Both the position numbers and the translations under genes were made by a program. A stretch of 25,911 bases of DNA from a virus. The stretch covers positions 1-25,911 of IMG/VR virus record IMGVR_UViG_3300032315_000698; one strand, written 5' to 3'. Positions 19,678 through 25,849 of this stretch are shown piece after piece. Positions within the stretch are counted from its first letter, which is position 1. The number at the start of each line of letters is the position of its first letter. Below the pieces are notes generated by a model. The model was not told the DNA's origin. It was given only the letters and a program-made list of their open reading frames with translations, and did not search any database.

Positions 19678-19686
19678 GACGAGGAC

Positions 19687-19715
19687 AGACTAGAGTGGAC
19701 TGGTGATTAAGTCAA
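19687..19715 (-). promoter_or_regulatory. Candidate promoter of leftward operon B, near-leaderless
   Basis: Reading leftward: TTGACT (19715-19710), a 17-nt spacer, TAGTCT (19692-19687), then 9 nt to ATG 19677. Spacing is identical to that upstream of 14921. The -35 matches 5 of 6 and the -10 matches 3 of 6 (T1, A2, T6). An A/T-rich stretch (AAAAATATTTCAAAAAAAG) lies directly upstream, as in UP-type elements. Confidence 0.5.
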
Positions 19716-19780
19716 AACTTTTTTTGAAATATTTTTAGAGCGGGGCGAAAGGGGCGGATTTACTGGGGTTTTGCGTGGTT

Positions 19781-19840
19781 TTGACAGTGTCAAGATGCTG
19801 AAGCGGACAGTGTCAGGATGGGAAAACAGTCCAGTGTCCT
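19781..19840. promoter_or_regulatory. Three spaced operator-like repeats (TGACAGTGTCA type)
   Basis: TGACAGTGTCA (19782-19792), GGACAGTGTCA (19805-19815) and TCCAGTGTCCT (19830-19840), with centres 23 and 25 bp apart, about two helical turns. The first is an inverted repeat TGACA-g-TGTCA and the first two share ACAGTGTCA-x-GATG. They lie between the divergent operons and are a likely repressor-binding array. A related TTGACAGTGCCA forms the -35 region of operon A. Confidence 0.5.
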
Positions 19841-19868
19841 TACCCTCGGATGAAATCAAAATGCGAAA

Positions 19869-19880
19869 TTTAACGTTAAA
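19869..19880. promoter_or_regulatory. 12-bp palindrome TTTAACGTTAAA
   Basis: A perfect 12-bp palindrome in the divergent control region between the operator-like repeats and the parS-type site. It could be a second operator or part of the rightward promoter. Nothing further can be said from sequence. Confidence 0.4.
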
Positions 19881-19952
19881 GTGGCATACAAGATGTAGTG
19901 GTGTCGTGGTTGAGGGGACACAATAGGTTGTGGTGTCATCAGAGAAGCTAAT

Positions 19953-19968
19953 TGTTCCACGTGGAACA
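19953..19968. promoter_or_regulatory. parS-type site, perfect 16-bp palindrome
   Basis: TGTTCCACGTGGAACA matches the bacterial chromosomal parS consensus TGTTNCACGTGNAACA at every position and is fully palindromic (18 bp with flanking T/A). ParB-family proteins bind such sites, load as CTP-dependent clamps and spread. Here it lies 43 bp before the ATG of the probable small terminase gene, within the divergent control region. No parA or parB is in the window, so the binder would be the host ParB or a phage protein encoded elsewhere. A short frame through the site encodes FHVEQ, a known artefact of parS. Confidence 0.8.
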
Positions 19969-20011
19969 AATCGGATTGCGGAAGGCTACCTTGGATTGCA
20001 AGGTACTTGGT

Positions 20012-20455
20012 ATGAAAGGGAAGCAATGGGAAAAGGCCAAAGCACTTTATTTGGCTGGCAAGTCGTGGAAGGCGATTTCAGACGAAACGGGGATAGTTCA
20101 ATCCACTTTGCAATCCAAGGCATCACGGGACGACTGGACGAAATTTCGACGGGGAATGAGGGACATAGTTTCCACTAAAGAAACCCAATCCCTAGAAAGT
20201 CTATCGGCTTTAGTGCGTTCGAAACTGGCTGCCGATGCCGCGTCGACGCTCGAGCGAATCGACAGCTATGACCTGGACGGGATAAAGGATGAATCAACAC
20301 GGGAGCAGATCCTGGGGAGCGTCGCCAAGCGGTCGGCGCTGGTGTTCGGCTGGTCCGAACAAGGTGAGAGTGCCAGCGTGAGCATCAATCTGCTCGGTTC
20401 GATGCCGGACCGAATCACGGAGGTCAACGTCACGGGCGAATCCGATTCGAAGTGA
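20012..20455 (+). CDS. Probable terminase small subunit (HTH DNA-binding protein)
   Basis: 147 residues from ATG 20012; a TTG start at 19952 would read through the parS-type site and is unlikely. The N-terminus, KGKQWEKAKALYLAGKSWKA, then ISDETGIVQSTLQSKASRDD, is an HTH of the small-terminase kind (the AxxLYxxG...IA..tGis..Tv...w.rDdW plan). A helical middle (SLSALVRSKLAADAASTLER) and the RSALVFGWSEQGESASVSIN tail with a beta-rich end also fit. It would recognise the packaging site. It is the first rightward late gene, but the expected large subunit does not follow. A transcription regulator is the alternative. Confidence 0.62.
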   Translation: MKGKQWEKAKALYLAGKSWKAISDETGIVQSTLQSKASRDDWTKFRRGMRDIVSTKETQSLESLSALVRSKLAADAASTLERIDSYDLDGIKDESTREQILGSVAKRSALVFGWSEQGESASVSINLLGSMPDRITEVNVTGESDSK

Positions 20456-20540
20456 ACATAACACCCATTGGGCATTGCAGGGAAACTGATAGTCAGCATC
20501 AGTTTTGCTTATGACAGAAAAGGATTGTTTTTCCACGGAT

Positions 20541-20612
20541 TAGGTAGGAGGTTCGACACCTGGGGGTAGACCCCTTTTGGGGGTGGGCTTCGTTTACGAT
20601 ACCCCCCTCAAA
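20541..20612. other. G/C-tract hairpin cluster, candidate packaging (cos/pac) region
   Basis: The 177-nt gap 20456-20632 contains no convincing gene. It carries AGGT-tcgac-ACCT (20549-20561), GGGG-taga-CCCC (20563-20574) followed by TTTT, and GGGGGT (20579-20584) pairing with ACCCCC (20601-20606). A perfect SD-like TAGGAGGT (20545-20552) is not followed by an ATG in reach. Symmetric G/C tracts beside a small terminase gene are typical of cos or pac sites; a terminator or attenuator is the alternative. Confidence 0.35.
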
Positions 20613-20632
20613 AATTTTCCACCTTTTTGACC

Positions 20633-21163
20633 ATGATAAACAAAATTCAAATCGGTCAAAGTATTACTTTAACCTACTGCGAAAAGAAGTTGTCGCATTT
20701 TGTTGCTCGTCATCGAAACGGTAATAATCGCTATTTCAATATCACCAACCTAAAGATCAGCTCGGATTCGCCGCATGCCGTCGATCTTGAGGGTATTGCT
20801 GGCGAGATTGCTTTCTGTCGCTTGTTCAATGTGTATCCTGATTTGGACACCGACCGACCGCCCCCGCACCCGTTCTACGACGCGACGATTCATCCTGCTC
20901 CCGGTTATCGCGTCGATGTCAAAACCACCAAGTACGACAATGGAAAGCTATTGGTGGACGCTCGCAAAAACAGCGTGAAGACTGATGCTGTTGATTTCTA
21001 TGCTCTGATGACCGGATCATTCCCAGGACCGTACACTTACCGTGGAATGATAGCGCGAGAGACGATCATCGCGCCGCATAGGATTCAGACGATCAAGGGT
21101 TATCGCTCTTACGTCGCCACGCAGAATGAGCTTATTGCCAACCCTACGGATGCCACATTCTGA
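20633..21163 (+). CDS. PD-(D/E)XK nuclease-like phage protein
   Basis: 176 residues from ATG 20633 (a TTG at 20627 is possible). The core is DLEGIAGEIAFCRLFNVYPD (E58), then HPFYDATIHPAPGYRVDVKT with D83, D95 and K97, followed by TKYDNGKLLVDARKN. This matches the restriction-endonuclease fold: an acidic helix, then a D...D-x-K hairpin. The C-terminal part (YTYRGMIARETIIAPHRIQT) looks like the wedge domain seen in related phage enzymes. It probably cuts or processes DNA in replication or packaging; it is not a terminase nuclease by size. No SD is visible. Confidence 0.75.
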   Translation: MINKIQIGQSITLTYCEKKLSHFVARHRNGNNRYFNITNLKISSDSPHAVDLEGIAGEIAFCRLFNVYPDLDTDRPPPHPFYDATIHPAPGYRVDVKTTKYDNGKLLVDARKNSVKTDAVDFYALMTGSFPGPYTYRGMIARETIIAPHRIQTIKGYRSYVATQNELIANPTDATF

Positions 21164-21348
21164 TTGACAGATTGGCTATTTCTGTGCGTGAGTCGGCTTA
21201 TCGACCTTAAGCAATGCGGGGGCTTGGTCAGCCATCGCAAAACTGTCTAAGTGGAAGTGACGCTCCGCATGCGGTAATAGGTTGGATAATCATCCACTGT
21301 GTGGTGGGATAGTTGGCCAACCATAACGTCGGTTTAATTTTTCATCTC
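21164..21348 (+). promoter_or_regulatory. Leader region of the capsid gene
   Basis: 185 nt without a gene. TTGACA occurs at 21164-21169 but no good -10 follows at 16-18 nt. Closer to the gene are GGAT-aatc-ATCC and the palindrome TTGGCCAA (near 21312-21319). The last 25 nt before ATG 21349 are U-rich with no SD. It probably holds the late promoter, but I cannot place it firmly. Confidence 0.3.
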
Positions 21349-22587
21349 ATGTCTTGTCCTAATGTCTTTAATGCGTTCGCCGTTGCGACTGAGTCGCTCG
21401 CGCAGGACGTTTACAAACGCGCCTCGTACCGCTCGATGTGGCTCAACATGATTGAGCGCGGCGAGTATCCTCAGGGTACTGGTTTGACCCAGACCTCGTT
21501 CACCACCACTTCCATCGAGCCGACTGCGGCTGAGGAGTGGTCGGCCATCACGCTCGCCAGTGGCGAAAACGGTGGCGCTTGCGATGTCACCTACAATGAC
21601 GTTCCGGTCGGCTACAATGCTGTCACTTGGAGTCCTGAGCGTTTCGCTCTCAAAGGTCCGCTCCTGTGTAAGGACGATTTAACCTTCGATCATCGCGTCG
21701 AGGCGTTCCTCCGCGTGTACTTGGAGAAGCTCTCGATCCGTGCACAGCGTTCATGGGAAACCCGTTACCAGAACACCTTCGCCAAGTTCGCTATCAAGGC
21801 AGTGGCCGACTCGTCCTTCACTCAGGTCGAGACGATTCCGTCTGGCGTGAATGAGTTCCCCTGGATTCAGACCGGATCGGCTGGTCAGGCGCTCAATCAG
21901 TCCACTTCTGAGCTGACTCAGGAGATGCTCGATGTCGCGGCTGCTACACTGATCCGCAATGGTGCAACGAATCCTGATAGCTCTGGCTTCATCAGCTACT
22001 CCAGCGACGGCCCGATCTTCCCGTTGTACATCGGCCTGGAGGCTTCGCAGCGCATCGCTCAGAACAACCCGGCGTTCCGTGAGGATCTGCGTCAGGCTGA
22101 TATGGGCAGTGGCAGCGGTGCTGAGTTGCTTAAGCGCATCGGCGCGAATCGGGTCATCAAGAACTTCCGGCATGTGCCGAATCTGTTCCCGCCCCGGTTT
22201 ACCTATGCTGGCGGCAAGTACACGCTGGTTCAGCCGTTTACTAGCGCGAGCGGCACCAAGGGTACTGTGTTCAGCGTCAACTCAAGCTGGGTGACTGCTC
22301 CGTTCGAGGCTGCGTTCATTGTCACCCCGTACGTCTTCAAGTCGCACATTGTGCGTCCTGTGAACCGCGTTGGTGATTTGAGCTGGATGCCGACCAACTA
22401 CATGGGCGAGTGGCAGTGGGTGACGGGTGCCTACAAGCTCGATGTGGATTGCGCCGATCCGCTGGAGAAGAAGGGTCAGCATTACGCTGAGTTCGTTCAC
22501 GCATCTGAGCCAGTATTTACTAACCAGGGCATGACGATCATCTTCCGTCGTTGCACTGGCGCTTTGACGCAGATCATCTGCTCGTAA
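21349..22587 (+). CDS. Major capsid protein (probable HK97-fold)
   Basis: 412 residues from ATG 21349; a TTG at 21313 would add 12 residues. The N-terminus (SCPNVFNAFAVATESLAQDV, YKRASYRSMWLNMIERGEYP) and later MLDVAAATLIRNGATNP, PIFPLYIGLEASQRIAQN and KRIGANRVIKNFRHVPNLFP resemble large phage capsid proteins from metagenomic tailed phages, with alternating helix and beta segments and no catalytic motif. It is followed at once by two strong terminators, as expected for a very highly expressed gene. The U-rich leader lacks an SD. I am fairly sure of the capsid assignment from composition and context, less so of the fold. Confidence 0.72.
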   Translation: MSCPNVFNAFAVATESLAQDVYKRASYRSMWLNMIERGEYPQGTGLTQTSFTTTSIEPTAAEEWSAITLASGENGGACDVTYNDVPVGYNAVTWSPERFALKGPLLCKDDLTFDHRVEAFLRVYLEKLSIRAQRSWETRYQNTFAKFAIKAVADSSFTQVETIPSGVNEFPWIQTGSAGQALNQSTSELTQEMLDVAAATLIRNGATNPDSSGFISYSSDGPIFPLYIGLEASQRIAQNNPAFREDLRQADMGSGSGAELLKRIGANRVIKNFRHVPNLFPPRFTYAGGKYTLVQPFTSASGTKGTVFSVNSSWVTAPFEAAFIVTPYVFKSHIVRPVNRVGDLSWMPTNYMGEWQWVTGAYKLDVDCADPLEKKGQHYAEFVHASEPVFTNQGMTIIFRRCTGALTQIICS

Positions 22588-22612
22588 TCGATCAGAGGTT
22601 CATACGAAAGAT

Positions 22613-22645
22613 CCGCAGGTCGAAAGGCTTGCGGGTTTTTTGTTT
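22613..22645 (+). terminator. Intrinsic terminator 1 after the capsid gene
   Basis: CCGCA (22613-22617) pairs with TGCGG (22630-22634), followed by GTTTTTTGTTTTT. The loop contains TCGAAAGGCTT, which is repeated in the next terminator. Position 26 nt after the capsid stop. Confidence 0.85.
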
Positions 22646-22706
22646 TTGGCTATCTTTGCCGTCGGGTTGATTCATAGGTTGTGTGTCTAATGCCGCTACA
22701 CGCGGC

Positions 22707-22746
22707 AACCCCTCATCGGCTCGAAAGGCTTGGTGAGGGGTTTTTT
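22707..22746 (+). terminator. Intrinsic terminator 2 after the capsid gene
   Basis: ACCCCTCA (22708-22715) pairs perfectly with TGAGGGGT (22734-22741), followed by TTTTT. The loop again contains TCGAAAGGCTT. Together with terminator 1 it should stop most capsid transcripts. Confidence 0.9.
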
Positions 22747-22781
22747 ATTGACACAGTAGGCCACGAAGTGATGCTGCCCGT

Positions 22782-23069
22782 ATGCCGAGTTTTACCATCC
22801 CTGAAGGCGTTGAGATTCCTGAGAATTTGAAGGAAGGCGAGGCGTTCCAGACGATGGCGACTATCGTTCTTGGCAAGGGCGGCAAGGCTGAGGTTATTGA
22901 GATTGATGGCATGGTCATCCCAGGCTACGAGAAGAAGTCGAAGGGCAAGAAGATGGCCGAGCGTGGTGAGGAGGAGGGGTACGAGGAGGAAGAGGAGGTT
23001 GCTGGTGGCGGCGGCGGCGAAGGCTTCATCGCTGAGGTGATGCGCCGTGGTTCTGGTCCGATGGCCTAA
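22782..23069 (+). CDS. Small acidic phage protein with a poly-Glu and poly-Gly linker
   Basis: 95 residues from ATG 22782, first gene after the double terminator; TTGACA (22748-22753) with a weak GATGCT (22770-22775) may be its own promoter. The N-terminal domain is MPSFTIPEGVEIPENLKEGE, AFQTMATIVLGKGGKAEVIE, then a basic KKSKGKKMAERGEEEGYEEE and a Gly-rich stretch. Family not recognised; a scaffold, head-completion or decoration role is possible from context. Confidence 0.65.
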   Translation: MPSFTIPEGVEIPENLKEGEAFQTMATIVLGKGGKAEVIEIDGMVIPGYEKKSKGKKMAERGEEEGYEEEEEVAGGGGGEGFIAEVMRRGSGPMA

Positions 23070-23082
23070 ATTATAAAAGCGT

Positions 23083-23523
23083 ATGGCTGACATTACTTGT
23101 GCAGAAACGGCAACGCTACTGAGTGAGGTTAGCCCACTTGGATGTCGCGCACCGTGGGAGCGTGAGATGGCTAAGTTGGCACTTCTCAATCGTATTGCTG
23201 ATGGTTCTGGAACGGCGGCGGCTAATGCTGCGGGATTTGGAACTGTTCGATCTGTCACGGCAACCACGGCAATTGTTTCGAGTGATTTTGCGATTCTCGC
23301 CAACTCAACATCGGGTGCGATTACGGTTTCGCTTCCCCCGGCGGCGACGGCTAATGGGCGGATATTCTTCGTGAAGCGGGTGAATGCGGGGGCGAACAAC
23401 GTGACTGTTGACCCGTTTGGCGCTGAGACGATTGACGGAGCGGCGACTCTTGCTTTGACGACGCAGTGGGCCAAGGCTCAATTTATCAGCAACGGAACGG
23501 CTTGGTTCATCATCGCAACCTAA
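23083..23523 (+). CDS. Phage structural protein with a variable beta-sandwich-like C-domain
   Basis: 146 residues from ATG 23083. Residues 1-45 (CAETATLLSEVSPLGCRAPW, EREMAKLALLNRIADGSGTA) are a helical module shared with the next gene. Residues about 58-146 (ATTAIVSSDFAILANSTSGA, ITVSLPPAATANGRIFFVKR, VTVDPFGAETIDGAATLALT, WAKAQFISNGTAWFII) are a beta-rich repeat-like domain I recognise from phage tail fibres and head fibres. It is probably a virion surface or fibre-associated protein. Confidence 0.75.
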   Translation: MADITCAETATLLSEVSPLGCRAPWEREMAKLALLNRIADGSGTAAANAAGFGTVRSVTATTAIVSSDFAILANSTSGAITVSLPPAATANGRIFFVKRVNAGANNVTVDPFGAETIDGAATLALTTQWAKAQFISNGTAWFIIAT

Positions 23524-23527
23524 AGAT

Positions 23528-23752
23528 ATGGCCGACGCATCATCCATCACCTGCACGGAAGCTGCTGAGCTTATCTCCGAGGTTTCGGCGAGCGGATGTC
23601 GTTCTCCGTGGGAGATGGAGATGCTTGAGATTGCGCTTTTGAATCGCATTTACGATGTGACTGGTGCGCCTGTTGCGTTTCCGTTGACGGCGGATTTGAC
23701 CGTTGTTACGGCTGACGTGACATCGATAACGGCGGACGAGACTCAATTTTAA
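23528..23752 (+). CDS. Paralogue of the previous protein's N-terminal module
   Basis: 74 residues from ATG 23528. CTEAAELISEVSASGCRSPW, EMEMLEIALLNRIYDVTGAP aligns over the full helical module of the 23083 gene; the beta-rich C-domain is replaced by a short Thr/Val-rich tail (LTADLTVVTADVTSITADET). A truncated or exchanged duplicate. It is probably structural as well. Confidence 0.7.
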   Translation: MADASSITCTEAAELISEVSASGCRSPWEMEMLEIALLNRIYDVTGAPVAFPLTADLTVVTADVTSITADETQF

Positions 23753-23780
23753 TCTACGGTAAAACCCTTCAATACTTCAC

Positions 23781-24728
23781 ATGGCAAAGCAAACGATCAA
23801 TATCGGAACAGCTCCGAACGACGGAACGGGAACGCCGCTGCGGACCTCGTTCGATTACTGCAATCTGAATTTTACGGAGCTGTACACGGCAGTCGGCCCG
23901 AGCGGCAACAACATCGTCGTTCCTGGCACCGCCACCATCACCGGCGATCTGACGGTTGACACGAACACGCTGTTTGTCGATTCGACGAATGATGCCGTGC
24001 TGATCGGTTCAGTCACAAAAGCACTTTATGGCGGAAACAAATTGGAAGTTCGTGGTGCAAGCATTTCCGATGCAAATCTCGGTGTTACAAATACCGGAAA
24101 TCTTGCAATCTTGACGACTGATTCGCAGGCCATCGACACTGGCGGCGTGCTATCTTTGGGTGGTGGTTTCAACGGAACCACTCCTTACATGTTTGCAGGC
24201 ATTTCTGGCCGGAAAGAGACAGCATCAAACGGTATTGCTCAGGGTTATCTTCAGCTTTTTACCACCAATGTTTCAAACGCAATAACCGAGCGTTACCGGA
24301 TTACTGGTGATGGTATCCATACTTGGCGAAACGTCGGCGGAGTCGCTGGCACCGCCATGACCCTGAATTCCGCGGGGCTGGGCGTGGGGCTTACGCCGAG
24401 TAGTTTCGGTCGATTCTCGGTTCAAGGAACCGCTGGCGGGGCTGGTATTCTTGGCGTTGATACTAATGCAACGCAAGTTGACATTCAGTCGTACAACAAG
24501 CCGCTCGCCCTCAATCGCGCTGGTAACAACATTACCATGTGCGAAGGTGGCGGCAACGTCGGCGTGGGGGTTAGCACATTCGGAACCTCTGCCGCTAAGG
24601 TCATTGGTCTTGCAAACGCTACCGCTCCGACCACTTCTCCCGCTGGCATGGGCCAACTCTACGTCGAATCCGGCGCGTTAAAGTACCGTGGATCTTCTGG
24701 CACTATCACCACAATCGCAGCCGCCTAA
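23781..24728 (+). CDS. Tail fibre / receptor-binding-like protein
   Basis: 315 residues from ATG 23781. It starts with AKQTINIGTAPNDGTGTPLR, TSFDYCNLNFTELYTAVGPS, a well-known N-terminal module of phage fibre proteins (INIGtaPNdGtGd.lR.af.k.N.NFtELY). Next is VPGTATITGDLTVDTNTLFV, then Gly/Thr/Asn-rich beta repeats (VGVGVSTFGTSAAKVIGLAN), ending GQLYVESGALKYRGSSGTIT, a common fibre C-terminal end. It probably forms a trimeric beta-structured fibre or tail/head appendage. Confidence 0.82.
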   Translation: MAKQTINIGTAPNDGTGTPLRTSFDYCNLNFTELYTAVGPSGNNIVVPGTATITGDLTVDTNTLFVDSTNDAVLIGSVTKALYGGNKLEVRGASISDANLGVTNTGNLAILTTDSQAIDTGGVLSLGGGFNGTTPYMFAGISGRKETASNGIAQGYLQLFTTNVSNAITERYRITGDGIHTWRNVGGVAGTAMTLNSAGLGVGLTPSSFGRFSVQGTAGGAGILGVDTNATQVDIQSYNKPLALNRAGNNITMCEGGGNVGVGVSTFGTSAAKVIGLANATAPTTSPAGMGQLYVESGALKYRGSSGTITTIAAA

Positions 24729-24739
24729 TCCATACCACC

Positions 24740-25132
24740 ATGAACATCTCTTGGATCATCGAACGCCTTCTCGTTAAACCGACAGAAGGCACTCTCACCG
24801 ATGTCGTCATCACCGCCGACTGGCGTTGCAACGGCATTGAAACCATCGGCACCGGCGACGACGCAAAGACCTACAGCGGCACTTGCTACGGCTCCTGCTC
24901 GTTCGCTGCGCCGAGCGGTGACTTCACGCCTTACGAAGACCTCAAGCCTGAGCAAGTCCTCGGCTGGTGCTTCAGCAATGGCGTCGATCAAAAGGCCATC
25001 GAAGCGAACGTCTCGCTCCAAATCGAGAACCAGATCAACCCGCCGGTGATTGCTCCGCCGCTGCCGTGGGTGCCGAAGGTTTCGGTTTTGGTTGCGAAGA
25101 ATGATGCTGTCGCTAAGATTCCGACGGCATGA
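24740..25132 (+). CDS. DUF7936-like phage protein
   Basis: 130 residues from ATG 24740. NISWIIERLLVKPTEGTLTD, VVITADWRCNGIETIGTG, then YEDLKPEQVLGWCFSNGV and VSLQIENQINPPVIAPPLPW follow a pattern I know from small phage proteins next to tail fibre and lysis genes (w.I..l......G.vt.vhWr...; pyedLte..vl.W....; i...l..qI..q.nP......lPW). Function unknown. Its stop overlaps the next start (ATGA). Confidence 0.7.
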   Translation: MNISWIIERLLVKPTEGTLTDVVITADWRCNGIETIGTGDDAKTYSGTCYGSCSFAAPSGDFTPYEDLKPEQVLGWCFSNGVDQKAIEANVSLQIENQINPPVIAPPLPWVPKVSVLVAKNDAVAKIPTA

Positions 25133-25293
25133 TTAAAATTGAACTGACCATCGAACAAACAAACGCCCTGCTGCAACTCGTTGAAATCGGAATGAAGGCT
25201 GGGAATATCAACAATATCCGAGCCGGACTTCCTCTCTTCGAACTCATCCTAGAAGCTACCAAACAGCCGTTTCAGGAAGTTGCCGCTAACTAA
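25129..25293 (+). CDS. Hypothetical 54-residue protein
   Basis: A short gene from ATG 25129 (ATGA overlap) to TAA 25293. MIKIELTIEQTNALLQLVEI, GMKAGNINNIRAGLPLFELI, LEATKQPFQEVAAN is a helical, leucine-rich sequence similar in type to small proteins near phage lysis genes. No function can be given. Confidence 0.6.
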   Translation: MIKIELTIEQTNALLQLVEIGMKAGNINNIRAGLPLFELILEATKQPFQEVAAN

Positions 25294-25302
25294 CAACGCA
25301 CG

Positions 25303-25497
25303 ATGACGGACCACCACGCTTTTATTAGAGACATCTCAATCGGCGTCGGTGGTCCGGCCATCGGAATTCTTGGAAACGCAGTATTCTCCGATCCGAATCT
25401 CAAGACTGTCTCATTGGCACTTGGCGCGCTCGCCGCGCTTCTCACTTGCGCCGTGAAAGCAGTAGAACTCTACCGCAAATTCAAAAACTACAAATGA
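25303..25497 (+). CDS. Small membrane protein, holin candidate
   Basis: 64 residues from ATG 25303. A hydrophobic stretch SIGVGGPAIGILGNAVF and a second, VSLALGALAALLTCAVKAV, followed by a basic tail ELYRKFKNYK, fit a small two-helix membrane protein. Position before a Pam3-gp28-like holin and the spanin-like genes suggests it is one of a pair of lysis membrane proteins. The next start overlaps its stop (ATGA). Confidence 0.6.
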   Translation: MTDHHAFIRDISIGVGGPAIGILGNAVFSDPNLKTVSLALGALAALLTCAVKAVELYRKFKNYK

Positions 25498-25670
25498 ACC
25501 CTAACATCGCCTCCCTCATCCGCCATGTCCTGACCGCTGCCGGTGGATTCATCGTTGCCAAAGGATTGGCCAGCGCCGATCAGGTTACTGAAATCGTTGG
25601 CGCTATCGTCAGCATCTTCGGTGTCGCCTGGTCGATCATCAACAACAAGAAGAACGCCGACAAACAGTAA
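25494..25670 (+). CDS. Pam3-gp28-like putative holin
   Basis: 58 residues from ATG 25494. NPNIASLIRHVLTAAGGFIV, AKGLASADQVTEIVGAIVSI, FGVAWSIINNKKNADKQ follows the IRH.LTa.GG.lva.G......e.ivGa...l.gv.WSi.nkk pattern of Pam3-gp28 family putative holins. It has one or two membrane helices and a basic C-terminus. It would permeabilise the inner membrane at lysis. Coupled to both neighbours. Confidence 0.78.
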   Translation: MNPNIASLIRHVLTAAGGFIVAKGLASADQVTEIVGAIVSIFGVAWSIINNKKNADKQ

Positions 25671-25849
25671 TGAACTTCTTGGCCGACTTGGTGATGAAGC
25701 TGGTCATCTGGCTTCACGCGCTGACGAAGCAGGATGTCACAAGCGAAGATGCAAAGAAACAACCTGATCTTAAGCGCGGCCTTCTTGATCGTGTGCGCGA
25801 GCATGAGCGTGAGCTGCGCGAGCAGAGTGATTTACGTCCCCCACGGTGA
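25670..25849 (+). CDS. Small protein overlapping the o-spanin-like gene (i-spanin candidate)
   Basis: 59 residues from ATG 25670, overlapping the holin stop by one base (TAATG). NFLADLVMKLVIWLHALTKQ is a short amphipathic or membrane-associated helix; EDAKKQPDLKRGLLDRVREH, then ERELREQSDLRPPR is a charged helix. Size is well below typical Rz proteins, so the i-spanin role is uncertain. The lipoprotein-type gene starting at 25749 lies mostly within it in another frame, as Rz1 lies in Rz. Confidence 0.55.
   Translation: MNFLADLVMKLVIWLHALTKQDVTSEDAKKQPDLKRGLLDRVREHERELREQSDLRPPR

Noticed and set aside
19952-20011. TTG-started extension of the small terminase gene beginning FHVEQ.
   Set aside because: The codons are those of the parS-type palindrome, a known annotation artefact; ATG 20012 gives a complete HTH protein.
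20549-20561. GGTTCGACACC resembles a tRNA T-arm.
   Set aside because: The 5-bp stem of a T-arm cannot form with a 7-nt loop, and no anticodon or D-arm is found upstream; it is better read as AGGT-tcgac-ACCT.
22713-23474. 253-codon leftward frame.
   Set aside because: Antisense to two convincing structural genes and a terminator; composition is typical of a shadow frame.
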